Origin: Posidonia oceanica
Lineage: Eukaryota > Streptophyta > Magnoliopsida > Alismatales > Posidoniaceae
Direction: 5' to 3'
DNA length: 64,000 nucleotides
Assembly: GCA_037176725.1 (NCBI GenBank)
Contig: JAZBRS010000077.1
Location: forward strand, 3,100,001 to 3,164,000
Positions 21,006-33,380 of the stretch are shown here, in pieces (position 1 is the stretch's first letter; each line of letters begins with the position of its first letter). The notes beneath the pieces are model-generated. The model did not search any database, had not been told where the DNA came from, and was given only the letters and a program-made list of their open reading frames with translations. The position numbers were made by a program, and so were the translations under genes.

Positions 21006-24000
21006 TGTAGACACCTCATTCTGACAGCCTGGAAGTTGATTGTTTTCTTTCGCAGGCTCGTGTGGACTCTGGAATGGCTCTTGTTTTCCTAACCCCTTTT
21101 CTAGCCCATAACCAAGCCTAAAACCCTACCCAAACCCTAGAAGCCTTAACCCAAGTCTTTAGCACATTTTCAAGCCTTCCTAAGCCCAAGCCCAAGCCCA
21201 TTTGCAGCTTTTGCCAACTGAGCACGTTGTACGCTGGAACAGGCAGCGTCCAACGTTGGACGTGTCCTGTGCCAATGTCCAACGTTGGACGCGCCCTGTG
21301 CTGGCGTCCAACGTTGGACGCCTCCTGCTCCAGCGTCCAACGGCTCGGCTACAGCAGCGGCTGTTCCGCCCCTTCCAACTCACCAACCGTCCAATCCCCC
21401 GCCTCCCTGCACTTACTACCTGTCCTCTCTTGCCCTCTAGCTCATCCACTACCTTCCAAGGATGAGTAACTACCTCTGGAACCAATCATTTCAAATTCAG
21501 CCCAAAATCCGCTCTCTCCACCCTCACAAACTTCGACCGCCTGTGTCAGCCACCGCCGTGGCTCCGCCGGCCAACTGACACACCACTGCCAAAGCCCTGA
21601 CATTCCTCGAGCCTCCCACACACCCAAAAGCCTCTGACACCACCTGCAACCGCCTGCAAATCCTCTGCAAAATCCGCTGCCTACACATGAACCCTTGCAT
21701 TCCAGCAACTAAACAGCCCCCTTCCCTTCATTCCAACATTCACCACACAGAGCGAAGAGAGAATTCGTCGATTCCAGAGCACAGAGGGATCATCCACCTC
21801 CGTCCTCGACCTTTCACCGACTCTTCTGATGCCTCCAGCAGCTCGTAGGACCTCACTGGAGTTGGCTCTGCAGCAACCTCCGCAGCACTGACGACGAAGG
21901 AGCTTCCACCGTTCCAGTCCGTCTAAAGGTTAGTTTTCTTCCCCTTAGGCCCATGCATGCTAGTGTGATGTTTTCCTATGCTTTCCATGCACGTTAGCAC
22001 AGCACACACCCCTCCATCGCTTGATTTCTCCGGTGATAAGGAGGAAGAGGTGGGTGGAGCAATCCGCCTGTCTAATTTCAATGCCAAGCATACCACCATG
22101 CTTGTAATCGAACACTTTGGCTTGTTAGCTACTTTATTTGAAGTTTCCAAGTGATTTGGCTGCCTCGCTTAACTGAAGCGAAGTTCAGTGTGTTGGATGC
22201 ACCATCTGGTGCGTCCAACGTTGGACGCCTGCTACGGTAGCGTCCAACACCATGTTTTGCTTTGCTCTTGTTCACATGCCTCCCATGCTTTGTTATTGCT
22301 TGTTTTTCAGTAAATCCATGCAGCATGCCTCCTTTGCTTGTTTTCAGATGTTATACCATGTCTATTTCTCTGCTTTGATCCATGCCTAATCTTTTTGCAT
22401 GACTTAAGTCCATCTGCCATCTGCCTGCGTTGGACGCTTGGGTGAGCCGCATCCAACATTGGACGCTGGTTCACTCAGCATCCAACACCTCTGTTAACTC
22501 AAGCTTGCTGCTATGCTTGTACCATGCCTTTTTTTTTATATCTATGCATGTTCTGCGTTTGCTAAGAGATGCTTGGCCCCTATGGCAACCATGCTTAGGT
22601 TTGCTAAGATCTTCTTAAGTTGCATGCTCTTTTTGCAAGTTTTGTCCTTTATTTCCATGCATGCTCTCTTTCTATTTGCCTCTCTTGGATCAAATGCTCG
22701 CCATGCTTGTTGAATACTCCGTTCTTGCTCTGTTATGCCATCGGTATGCTTGCATGCATATAGGTGGGGTTTAGAGCTGAGCTCCCCCTTAGCACAGGTA
22801 AGCTTGCATGCTGTGGGCATTGGACGCCAGAGCCTTCAGTGTCCAACATTGGACTCTGCTGGCTCCAGTGTCTAACGTCCCAGCCCCTCTGTTTGCTTTT
22901 GGATGCTTGTTTAATGCTCTGATCTTGCTCATTTACATGATTTCAGTGTTTACCATGCATGCTAGTTTCCTTCACAATTATTCCATGGCTTCTTTAGTTC
23001 ATTTGCTATTTTATGCAAGCTGTTTGTGTGTTGTGCCTCCCAGAGCGTTGTACGCTACTAGTGCAGGCGTCCAACATTGGACGCCGGCCTAGCTTGCGTC
23101 CAATGTCTTGGTTGTGCCTCTGGCCTGGCACTTGCTACAGGTAAGGTCTGATTGGTTTCTTATGCTTCCCTTGTTTGCGTGTCTGCCCTCTACTCACCTC
23201 CAATAGCCCAAATGCATGATCCCTATTCTCATCTATCATTTGTATGCTTTTTCTTTTTTTTTCTCTCTGGCCTGTGTTAGACACCTGTCACTCTGGCGTC
23301 TAACGTTGGACGCCAAGCTTACAGGCGTTCAACAACCTGCTTGCTTTGATCCTTGATCTAGGCTTGCTCCTTGCTCTGATTCCTCTTCTAATCTTCTGTT
23401 AGGTTGGTCTTGCATGTATTGCACCCATATAGTTAGAATGCATTGATTTCCAAAACTTGCATGCTGTTTACCCCCAGTAGGTGTTGGACGCCAGCAATGC
23501 TAGCGTCCAACGTTGGACGCTGGTGTTGCTAGCGTCCAATGCTTGCAGATGGCTGACATTCATTTTAAAATGCCGATTTTGCTTCGCTTGCCGTTTTCTG
23601 CGTTTTATTGCTTCTAATGCTTGCTGCAACCCCTATGCATGTTGCCCACCCCTTTGTTTTGGTTTTGCACCCCACTTTACCTTGTTTTCCGCATTTCACA
23701 CCGTTTTCCTCACCTGCTTTTGCTTTATCGCTTGCATTGCTTGGTTTCCCTGCAGTTTTGCTTTATCACCTGCATCTGCATTTAGGGCTATGATTCTTAC
23801 TGCTTAGGAGTTCTCACGAACTAGGGTCCACCCAGTTCGGAACATTGGCAGCGTGGCTGAGCACATAGATAGCACGTTTATTTTCCATGCATAGTAGGTA
23901 GGCATCCATGGCATTTAAGCATTAGGCTAGTATTTCCCTGCATTAGCGCGAGATTGCCTAAGAAAGACCGACTCTCGGACGTATCGGGGGTGCCTAACAC

Positions 24001-24366
24001 CTTCCCCGTGCGTAACAGGAGTCCTTGTCCTTTCTCTTGGCTCGCATCGACCTTTCCTTTATCCTAGGCATGAGTCATAGCATAGCATGGCATAGCATAG
24101 TCTAGCTTAGCATTGCATCCCTTTGCCCCTCCTTGAATCCGGTTTTACTTGTCCTTTCATGTATTACCCCCGGTTTTCCTTGTCTTCCAATTCAAAAGAC
24201 CTGGTGGCGACTCTGAATTGTCTTATCATTTCCTTTCTTTTCTTTTGCCAGCATTTCCGAGTCGAGTTTCTTCCCTCGGATCCAGCCGCATATAGTGAGC
24301 CTATTTTGATCGGTGCACGCAAACTTTGGTATCGTGCATGGACGATCAGAATCCAGGATTACGACA
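21006..24366 (+). mobile_element. LTR D, 3' LTR of element D
   Basis: 3361 bp, from tgtagacacctcattctgac to ggattacgaca. Collinear with LTR C (3382 bp). Order: aaccctaa-type opening, a triple inverted-repeat cluster (21226-21342), GC-rich coding-like segment ending in a donor-like aaag/gttagt (21929), six paired-hairpin modules (22192-23540), then the conserved 3' third with ttctcacgaactaggg, the stem-loop at 23985-24008 and the PBS-like motif at 24204. It lies directly inside a PMD-type reading frame (resuming at 24367), so it is the right end of an insertion into element C. Expected right target-site copy: cctgg 24367-24371. Confidence 0.85.
21226..23540 (+). repeat. Seven GTTGGACGC/GCGTCCAAC paired-hairpin modules in LTR D
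   Basis: Modules at 21226-21342 (three hairpins), 22192-22250, 22429-22487, 22819-22876, 23047-23105, 23275-23333 and 23483-23540. Each later module is about 58 bp: two adjacent hairpins with 9-10 bp stems (gttggacgc with gcgtccaac) and 9-13 nt variable loops, so that the centre reads as the 16-bp palindrome cgtccaacgttggacg or a one-base variant. Spacing between modules is 208-240 bp, with one 390-bp step. No ORF explains them. Confidence 0.9.
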
Positions 24367-25003
24367 CCTGGCACATGTCGTCCTAGCTGAGACGTACCGC
24401 AGACTGGACTGTATTTCTCACTGCGGCTGCCACTTTCATGGCTGTGGGACTCTGGTACAAGTGTGGCTGGCTAGACATCTGGAGGTAGACATTCTACGCC
24501 CCTAGAAACATGCATTTGAGACAAACTGCAGCAGCGGCCATGCCAAGACCATCAAGACTGTCCGCGAGGAGTACGAAAGGTTGGAACAGCTGATAGATGA
24601 TACAGTAACTTGGCGTATCATCCCATCTGCAGCTGAGCCGTTCACCATTTTCTTCAGCACCCGCGACATGCGACTGGTCATCCTGTCGGGGTTCACTGAA
24701 GGCGTGGAGTATCACCCCATCCGGGTCATGCGGCAATTTGGTCTCCGCCATGGGGCATTTGTCGACAGCACCGCGCCAAAGCTACTCCAGCCCTATCCTT
24801 TCAGCATAGTTGCAACCACAATAGAGCTAGCTGACTTTATGCGCCATGGCGTGAAATCAACAAACATTGCAGCCGCGAGGGGCTCAGGATGCACACCTGA
24901 GTATTTGACTGAAGTACAGGGGCTCTGGCCCATTATTGAGATCCCACCTGGCGCGCCTCTATTTCTAGACGCTAGGAGGTCGAAGAAGGCCCGGACTGAC
25001 TAG
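24367..25003 (+). pseudogene. PMD-type ORF fragment of element C (3' part)
   Basis: Readable in one frame from directly after LTR D to TGA-less stop TAG at 25001: LAETYRRLDCISHCGCHFHG, an in-frame TAG near 24502, then TWRIIPSAAEPF and EYHPIRVMRQFGLRHG, and a basic end KKARTD. The order (Trp/Leu-rich lead, RVMRQFG box) is that of PMD-like proteins and the uncharacterised ORFs often found beside Tat pol genes. The N-terminal part was cut off by insertion of element D and should lie outside the window. It is on the same strand as LTR C, unlike the antisense PMD gene of element I. Confidence 0.65.
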
Positions 25004-25544
25004 GGCGTCTATACATCTGTATATCCCTTTTTGAGTCTTGTTGTACTCTATTCAGCCTGTTATAGGCGTGTAATCAAGGCTTTGTTAATGCAAGGATGTT
25101 TTGTACCATGTGCTTGTGTGTTTGGCTTGGCTTCCATAACATGATGCATGCATGGTCTTACAATCATATCTTCTAGCGTACTTCTTCAACCCCTCGGAGC
25201 CATGAGGAGGGTACTATCAGAACCTGACAGCTTGCAAGCTCAGAAGCAACTACCAACATTCTCAGCACCAAGGGAAGCTACAAGAAGACCCTGCGCTCCA
25301 CTTGGGTGCCAGAATCTCTACAGACCAGCACCGTCAACATAGGCAAAGCACCAAGCACTCCCGGCTGGATCACCGCCGGGCTGGGAGCCCTAACTACCTG
25401 TTTGACAAGCGCGTCAGCTTTGTCTACGTTCGTCGTTTTTTCGAAGCCAAGGGTGCTACGGCTGTCCCGTGATATCATCCCTGATACCAGGGGCATCTTT
25501 TTTGCTGCCCCATGGTATCGCATCTCCCGTTGCATTCATTTCTT
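25004..25544 (+). other. Region downstream of the PMD-type fragment
   Basis: T-rich 25010-25130 (possible transcript end), then unremarkable sequence leading into the tandem array. Short phrases such as gctggatcaccgccgggctg and ccctaactacctgtttgac resemble the 20600-20650 and 33440-33600 stretches of the D and C 3' UTRs. No gene supported. Confidence 0.5.
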
Positions 25545-26961
25545 TCGGTCCGGTCTTGATAAGGCTTGCACTTATCATTCCTGGCCTCTTCTTGGTCTTG
25601 ATAGGGCTTGCACCTATCATTCCTGGCGGTCCGGTCTTGATAAGGCTTGCACTTATCATTCCTGGCCTCTTCCTGGTCTTGGTAGGGCTTGCACCTATCA
25701 TTCCTGGTGGTCCGGTCTTGATAAGGCTTGCACTTATCATTCCTGACCTCTTCCTGGTCTTGATAGGGCTTGCACCTATCATTCCTAGCGATCCGGTCTT
25801 GATAAGGCTTGCACTTATCATTCCTGGCCTCTTCCTGGTCTTGATAGGGCTTGCACCTAACAATCCTGGCGGTTCGGTCTTGATAAGGCTTGCACTTATC
25901 ATTCCTGACCTCTTCCTGGTCTTGATAGGGCTTGCACCTATCATTCCTAGCGATCCGGTCTTGATAAGGCTTGCACTTATCATTCCTGGCCTCTTCCTGG
26001 TCTTGATAGGGCTTGCACCTAACAATCCTGGCGGTTCGGTCTTGATAAGGCTTGCACTTATCATTCCTGGCCTCTTCTTGGTCTTGATAGGGCTTGCACC
26101 TATCATTCCTGGCGGTCCGGTCTTGATAAGGCTTGCACTTATCATTCCTGGCCTCTTCCTGGTCTTGGTAGGGCTTGCACCTATCATTCCTGGTGGTCCG
26201 GTCTTGATAAGGCTTGCACTTATCATTCCTGACCTCTTCCTGGTCTTGATAGGGCTTGCACCTATCATTCCTAGCGATCCGGTCTTGATAAGGCTTGCAC
26301 TTATCATTCCTGGCCTCTTCCTGGTCTTGATAGGGCTTGCACCTAACAATCCTGGCGGTTCGGTCTTGATAAGGCTTGCACTTATCATTCCTGACCTCTT
26401 CCTGGTCTTGATAGGGCTTGCACCTATCATTCCTAGCGATCCGGTCTTGATAAGGCTTGCACTTATCATTCCTGGCCTCTTCCTGGTCTTGATAGGGCTT
26501 GCACCTAACAATCCTGGCGGTTCGGTCTTGATAAGGCTTGCACTTATCATTCCTGGCCTCCTCCTGGTCTTGATAGGGCTTGCACCTATCATTCCTGGCG
26601 GTCCGGTCTTGATAAGCCTTGCACTTATCATTCTTGGCCTCTTCCTGGTCTTGATAGGGCTTGCACCTATCATTCCTAGCGCTCCGGTCTTGATAAGGCT
26701 TGCACTTATCATTCCTGGCCTCTTCCTGGTCTTGATAGGGCTTGCACCTAACAATCCTGGCGGTTCGGTCTTGATAAGGCTTGCACTTATCATTCCTGGC
26801 CTCCTCCTGGTCTTGATAAGGCTTGCACCTATCATTCCTGGCGGTCCGGTCTTGATAAGGCTTGCACTTATCATTCTTGGCCTCTTCCGGGTCTTGATAG
26901 GGCTTGCACCTATCATTCCTGGCGGTCCGGTCTTGATAAGGCTTGCACTTATCATTCCTGG
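25545..26961 (+). repeat. 81-bp tandem array, left arm (about 17 units)
   Basis: Unit of 81 bp made of two related halves (39 and 42 bp): tcttgataaggcttgcactt and tcttgatagggcttgcacct, each followed by atcattcctgg or a variant. Units 1-6 and 7-12 show the same order of variants, giving a 6-unit (486-bp) higher-order repeat with an inner 2-unit alternation. Because 81 is a multiple of 3 and the unit has no stops in several frames, long ORFs of about 500 codons open on both strands; these are not genes. The array continues at 32602 after solo LTR B. Confidence 0.95.
26957..26961. other. Target-site duplication CCTGG, left copy (LTR B)
   Basis: Identical 5-bp copy at 32597-32601 directly after LTR B. 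Removing one copy plus the LTR restores the array phrase atcattcctggcctcttc. Confidence 0.9.
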
Positions 26962-29900
26962 TGTTGACACCCCATTTTGACAAGCCAGATTGATCGGAAC
27001 CTTCTGGTGGCTGTTGAACCCGAATCTAGACCCAAACCCACACCTTTCTCTTCCTCTTTCCCCTCAAAACAAGCCCAAACTCGACCTAAGATTACCCCCT
27101 TTTCCGAACCTGAAAACTAACCAAAATCCATAGGAAAACTCACCCCTGATGACTTAGTAAACCCACCAAAAAGCCTGCAAAAATTCAAACCGGAACCCCT
27201 CCCAAAAACCCTAGGAAACTTAGGCAAAACCACCTTTTTCTACACCTTGAAACCCCTCTAAAACCTTCTCGGAATCAAACCAAAACTTCAGAGCCAGCTC
27301 CTCAAACCCTAGACCCTACACCCGCCAAGTTTCATCCCTTTCCGGGACCTTTAAGCCCTCCTTTTGGCCAAATTATCGTTTTCTCTCTCCGGGATTATCG
27401 TTTTCTCTCTCCTCTCTCTCTCCTGATTATCGTCTCTCTTTTCATCCCCTTCTTGCCCTTTTTCTGGCTTGGCTGTGGGCCCCCTTTGTACTTCTATCCC
27501 TTCTCTATCTTATTCCTATTTTTATTTTATTTTTAGCATTTTCCCTGAATTTTAAAAATCATTTCCCTCAAACCTATCTCTTTTCCCTCTATTTCCTTCC
27601 TTTTCCCATTTCTTTCCTCCTCCTCTTTCCCTTTTCTCTCTTTTGCAAAAACCCATAAAAATCCCTAAAAATCTGTAAAACCCCTTAACATAAAAGAGAC
27701 AAATCAGAGTTCTAAGAAAAACAACTAAAAAAACATTAAACAAGCAATTAAAAACTTAAACTTAACTAAATCAAGCTCAAGCATGCAAACTAAAAAATGC
27801 AAAACAAACCAAAAGAAAACACTGAAAAATCGAGGAAAAAACTAAAATAAAATCAAAACCCACCAAAAGTAAAAACCCCCATCAGGAGAATTAAAAAAAA
27901 AAAACAAACCCTAAAAGAAGAATTAAAAAATCAAACACTAAAACAAGTAATTAAAGAAGCAAAAGACTTAGCTTAGTGAACATAAGAAGAACAACATAAA
28001 AACTTAATTAAAAAAAAAGGAAAAGAAAAACACATTTGAAAGACTTAAAAACACCCCATCAAACCAGAAAAATCTAACTAAAAACCTCAAGAAAAATCAA
28101 CAAATAAAAAATCAAAACATAATTCAAAAGACTTAAGAAAAGAAAACCTTAAAAGATTAAAACTAAAAGCCAAAACCCACTCTAATTAATATAAAAATAA
28201 ATCCTAAAAATCCTAATTAACACCCTAAAATACTTAACAGGAAAACACAATTTTAAAAAACAATTTAAAAGATTCAACAAACACCTAATCAAGTGGAAAA
28301 CAAATTAAAAACAAAAGAAAGCCCTAAAACCCTAATCAAGCTCAAAACACATAAATTAACCCCAAAACAGTCATTAAAAAATCTAATTAAAACCCTAACC
28401 CACAACACAACCTTTCTGGTATATTTATTTATTTTTAATTTATTTTTTCTAATTTTATTTCCTTTCTTTCCCCTCTCTTTCTTTCTTTCCTCCTTTTTAT
28501 TTTCTTTTCTTCCTTACTGGGCCCATCAGCCCGTTTTCCTTTTTTCCTTCTTTTTTTCAAAATCCCAGGCCCGGCCCACGGCTACAGTCTCCTTCTTCCT
28601 TCTTCCCTCCGCACAGTGTCGTGCATTTCTCCCCTCCTGCCGCAACAGTCCTGCCACATCTCAGCTCCTGCCATCGCAGACCTGCGCTCGCACGCCTCTG
28701 CCCGGACCAGACCGGCATGCGCCGCTTCGCGTCCGTGCTCCTACCACCACTCCCTCCACATTAATTCACCAGCAGCTAGACCTGCGAGAAAGGACCAGAA
28801 CCTAAAGAAAAAAGAGAAAACCAGAGGAAAGGGGGACGAGGAGGGGGGTGGTGGAGAAAGCCCTGAGCATCCCGGAGAGAAAGGAGGATCCCAGAGCATT
28901 CCCACACGGAGACCTTCTCTTGTCTCCCCAGAAATCCACAGAAAATCCTCCTCTCCTTCTTCCAACAAGCCAGCACCCTTCCCGACCTCAGAACTTCTCC
29001 GAATTGATCCCCGAATCTCACCCAAGCTTCCTGCAACACACCCCTCCATTCCACACAAAGAACGAACCCAGCATTTCCCCCGAATCCCGCTGAAACTCAC
29101 ACAGAAACCCAACACCACCTTCCCAAAAATTCCCTGCACCGCAGACCATCTTTCTTCCCCAAACTTTGCCCCGTTACTCACTGAGACACCACCTCCCTAG
29201 GCCACCCGGCCATCAACCTCCTCCCCCACCACAGACCGAGAACAACACTACAAACACCTAGCTTCACCTCTGCCCAGAAATCCACCCAAACTCCAAAACC
29301 CTTCCACGCTCTCCAGAAAGCCCTTCCAAGCATCCGGTTAGCTTTGCCAGCCTCCCAGCAACCCCCCGGAGGCCTCCGCTTCACTGGACGAGCAGCGGAC
29401 AAGGTCCCCCACCTCCGGCTGCCCACTGTCGACCCAAAAACCCCGAACTTCCGCTCGAGCTGCAAAAACTCCACCTGATCGTCCGAGGAGCTCCGGAAGA
29501 ACGTCCTGAAGAAGACCCAACCTCCGTGAGTCGCTGGAGGTCACCGCTGCGACCAGACGACGACTGCTGGCCACCTCCGACTCTGTCGTGGTCGGGGGCA
29601 CACTCCGGACACGAACACAGGTAATTTCTTACCTCCCCCGCTCTCTCTCCTCCCCCTGCTGCTTTCCCGCCGATCAGAAGCCAGTTCCCAGCCCTCCTGC
29701 TCCGATCATGACTCGCCGGACAGTTCATCTTCTCCGGCGCCGGCCTCTTGTCCCCCTGATGCTCCAGCCGACAGAACGTTTCCCCGGTGATCCCTAGAGC
29801 TCCGCACGGTCGCCGGTAGCGCCCTCCGCCAATCTGCGCCTCCTCAGCCTCCCCTGTCGGCGGCCACGAGCTCTGATGGCTTTGTGCTACAGTGCTCATC

Positions 29901-32596
29901 GCCGTCAACGAACACTGTGCATTTATTTTCTTAGTTATAAGGTTTCTATGCCAATATTGCATATTTGCCTTAAGTTTTTTCCATTTTTGCATTCTGCTCC
30001 TTAATTTATTTAATCTGCTTAGTTTCTGATTTAATATCATGCTAAATTGCAGCTTTTATTCATGCTTTTCTGTATTTGCAATCTAGTCCTGTTACTGTGC
30101 TGTGTTGTTGTATTTTTTTGCATTTTAGCCCCTCTGTTTTCGATTTTTGCACTTAAGTCCTGCTCTAAATCAGTTCATTTAATTGCATACATTTTACCAT
30201 ATGAAATTGCATTCTGCACCCCTTTGTGTTTCTGATTTTGGCCCTTAGGTCCATGCACTGTAGAAACTTAGGTTTTATTTTTGATTTTTGCATACTGCAT
30301 TGCATATTTTGCCTTCTGGTTTTGCATTTTTGCATTTAAGTCCATTTTAAATGGACAGTAACTGTTTTCCATGCATTTTGGCTTATTGCATTGCATTTTT
30401 AACCCTGTTTTCCCCAAAAATTGCACATCAGTCCTGTCTTCTGATTTCAGAGCATGTTTACCATATAAAATTGCATATTTGACCCCTGCATGATTCAAAA
30501 ATTACACATGGGTCCTTGTATCCTTTAAAGATCATGTAAAAAGACTGTTTTGCCCCTAAAGTTGCATCTTAGCTCCTATGCTTACAAAATTGCATGTAGG
30601 CCCTCCACTTGCATTCCCAGACTCCCCAGAACCCTGTTTTCTGGAAAATTTGCATTTTAGACCCTAGTTTTTTCCGAAATTGCACTCTGATTTCCATTTA
30701 TTTTCAAAACTTCTTCTAATGCATACCCTCTTTTCAAAGTAACTTTCTGAACCCAATCTTTTGCAAAATAACCCTCTGCCCTCTCTTGTTTTCAAAACTC
30801 TCTCCTGTGGGCCCCATCCTTTTTGAAAAATTGCATTTAGCCCCCTTCTCTTTTCAAAAATGGCATTTGAACCTCTGTTTTTCTAAAAATTCCCCTCTTG
30901 TCTTTTCTTGCATCTTGCATGCATCCTGCATTCATTTAGCTTTGCATTTTTAGCATCTCTTTGCACACACTAAGCACCTTTAGCTCCCCTTCACTTGGGA
31001 GGACCTTTTGCACATCCCTAGGACCTCCTGAACACTTAGATCTGTTCTTCTCCCCTGTTCTGGTCCTCCTGCCATGAAGCTGCGATATCTTCCGATCCGA
31101 CCGTTGGATCTTCTCAAGTAAGCTGCCCAGGCGACCGCAGCGAAGCGCTCTTCAGCATGGACCAAGCAGATCTCAGATCAGGCTCTCGGATTTCCAGGTA
31201 TGTCCTCCTGAACCCCTGCATTGCATTCATTGCATGCCATTTGCATAGTTTTCCTCGTTTTCGATTTCTGTCTCTTTAAGCATGTAGAATAGGGCCTCCT
31301 CTTCTTGTCTATCAACTCAGATCCCTGTTTCGCGTACTCTTGGGCGTTTTGTGTTGAGTTTTCCCTGGATTCACCACTTAATGTGACTTTCTTCCCCCTT
31401 TTCCACGATCCGATCGCATCGCAAGCTTTGGGCAACGTGCGAGACACACCGTGGAACGGTTTAGTGGGAAATGGTCGCAAGAGAGGTGGTAATCCCCCCG
31501 TTTGCTCACTCTTCCCTTTGTAGGTCTTCACACCTACTCTGTGTGGCCCCGAACAGCGCCTGTTCTCACACATGCATTGTTCTACCTCCCCTTTTACTGC
31601 TCCTAATCTTTTCCTTGCATTTGCATTCGCACGGCTTTTTCCGAAGTTTTATCTCGCAGTTTTTGGCATCGTTTTGCGTGCCCGCTCTCGTTTTGGCACC
31701 GTTTTGCGTGCCTGCTTTGTCTTTCGCGTCGTTTTGCGCGCTCGCCTTGTTTTTGGCACAGTTTTGCATGCCCGTCATCGCCTTTTACCGATTCACGTGC
31801 CGCCTTGCTTTCTCGCCCGTTTTGCGTGCCGACCTTGTCTTTTTGCACCGTTTTGCACGCTTTCTTGTTTTTTGCCTCGTTTTGCGTGCTTTACGCTGTT
31901 TTCTTTTGCATGTCGATCGCATTGCGTGGTTTTGCCGTTGTTTTGCTTTTTCGCTTGCATTTGCATATAGGGCAGTGATGCTTACTGCCTGGAGTTCTCA
32001 CGAGCCAGGTTTCGCCCGGTTCGGAACACAGACAGCGTTGCTGAGCGCTTAGATTGCACGTTTACTTTCCAGCACTGCATTCCCTCACTTAGAGCACACC
32101 CTTGAGCATTTAGATAGGCATTCATTGGCACTTAGGCATCCAAAATCTGCACTTCCCTGCGTATGCGAGCGTAAGCCTAGAAAGACCGATTCTCGGGCGT
32201 GTCGAGGGTGCCTAACACCTTCCCCGCACGTAACAGGAGTCCTTACCCTCTCTTGGCCCGTAATGACCATATTGCCCTTATCCTAGGCACAAGTCATATC
32301 ATTTGCATTCATTTGCATCTCATTTCTTCTGCATTGCCTTGCATTGCATCTTTTGCTCGGTTTTGCGTGGTTGTTCACGCATTTCCCCGGTTTTCCTTGT
32401 CTCCCGATCTAATAGACTTAGTGGCGACTCCGATTTTGTCTTATCTTCTTCTTTTCTTCCTCTTTTCCCCTCTTTTAAATGTTTTCGAGTTAGGTTTTCC
32501 TTCTCGGACATAGCCGCTTATAGTGAACCTGATTCTGATCGGTGCACACGAGCTTTGGCAATGTGCATGGATGATCTGAACACTGGGATTACTACA
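26962..32596 (+). mobile_element. LTR B, 5635-bp solo LTR inside the 81-bp array
   Basis: Starts tgttgacaccccattttgac and ends gggattactaca, with no PBS or internal sequence on either side and perfect CCTGG flanks. Order matches LTR A: CT-rich gattatc/ctctctc block (27370-27440), A-rich block (27650-28400), GC-rich exon-like block (28560-29620) ending at acacag/gtaatt (29621), T-rich block of tttgcatttttgcat-type periodicity (29930-30960), a second donor-like tttccag/gtatgt (31198), then the conserved 3' third with stem-loop 32203-32226 and the PBS-like motif at 32422. Solo LTRs arise by recombination between the two LTRs of one element. Confidence 0.95.
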
Positions 32597-33380
32597 CCTG
32601 GCCTCTTCATGGTCTTGATAGGGCTTGCACCTATCATTCCTGGCTGTCCGGTCTTGATAAGGCTTGCACTTATCTTTCCTGGCCTCTCCCCGGTCTTGAT
32701 AGGGCTTGCACCTATCATTCATGGCATTCCGGTCTTGATAAGACTTGCACTTATCATTCCTGGCCTCTCCCCGGTCTTGATAGGACTTCAACCTATCATT
32801 CCTGGCGGTTCGGTCTTGATAAGGCTTGCACTTATCATTCCTGGCCTCTCCCCGTTCTTGATAGGGCTTGCACCTATCATTTCTGGCGGTCCGGTCTTGA
32901 TAAGGCTTGCACTTATCATTCCTGGCCTCTTCCTGGTCTTGATAGGGCTTGCACCTATCATTCCTGGCGGTCCGGTCTTGATAAGGCTTGCACTTATCAT
33001 TCTTGGCCTCTTCTTGGTCTTGATAGGGCTTGCACCTATCATTCTTGGTGGTCCGGTCTTGATATGGTTTGCACTTATCATTCCTAGCCTCTTCCTGGTC
33101 TTGATATGGCTTGAACCTATCATTCCTGGCTGTTCGGTCTTGATAAGGCTTGCACTTATCATTCCTGGCCTCTCCCTGGTCTTGATAGGGCTTGCATCTA
33201 TCATTCATGGCGTTCTGGTCTTGATAAGGCTTGCACTTATCATTCCTGGCCTCTCCCCGGTCTTGATAGGGCTTGCACCTATCATTCCTAGTTGTCCGGT
33301 CTTGGTAAGGCTTGCACTTATCATTCCTGGCCTCTTCCCGGTCTTCATAGGGCTTGCACCTGTCATTCCTGGTCCCTAGC
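32597..33380 (+). repeat. 81-bp tandem array, right arm (about 9.5 units)
   Basis: Same unit as 25545-26956, beginning with the second CCTGG copy. Units are more divergent from each other than in the left arm and show no higher-order repeat (several changes such as cattcatgg, ttcttgg, gatatgg). Reads open in several frames for the same arithmetic reason as the left arm. Confidence 0.93.

Noticed and set aside
21226..23540. Palindromic modules read as a CRISPR or as transposon inverted repeats (MITEs)
   Set aside because: Modules have no target-site duplications, recur at fixed places in two LTRs, and are separated by non-unique LTR sequence.
25545..26961. CRISPR-like repeat-spacer pattern
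   Set aside because: Both halves of each unit are related and no unique spacers exist. The genome is plant; this is a minisatellite.
25456..26983. Three overlapping ORFs of about 500 codons on both strands
   Set aside because: They are readings of the 81-bp tandem array, whose unit is a multiple of 3 without stops in several frames. Composition is purely periodic and the array is split by an LTR.
28293..29601. Pro/Ser-rich ORFs (194 and 170 aa) in LTR B
   Set aside because: The GC-rich block is shared with LTR A but frames are not kept between copies; it may be an untranslated exon rather than a protein.
31837..31850. Box B-like ggttcggaac in LTR conserved block (RNA polymerase III promoter or tRNA gene)
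   Set aside because: Key A of the box B consensus is G, no box A at proper distance, and no cloverleaf can be formed.
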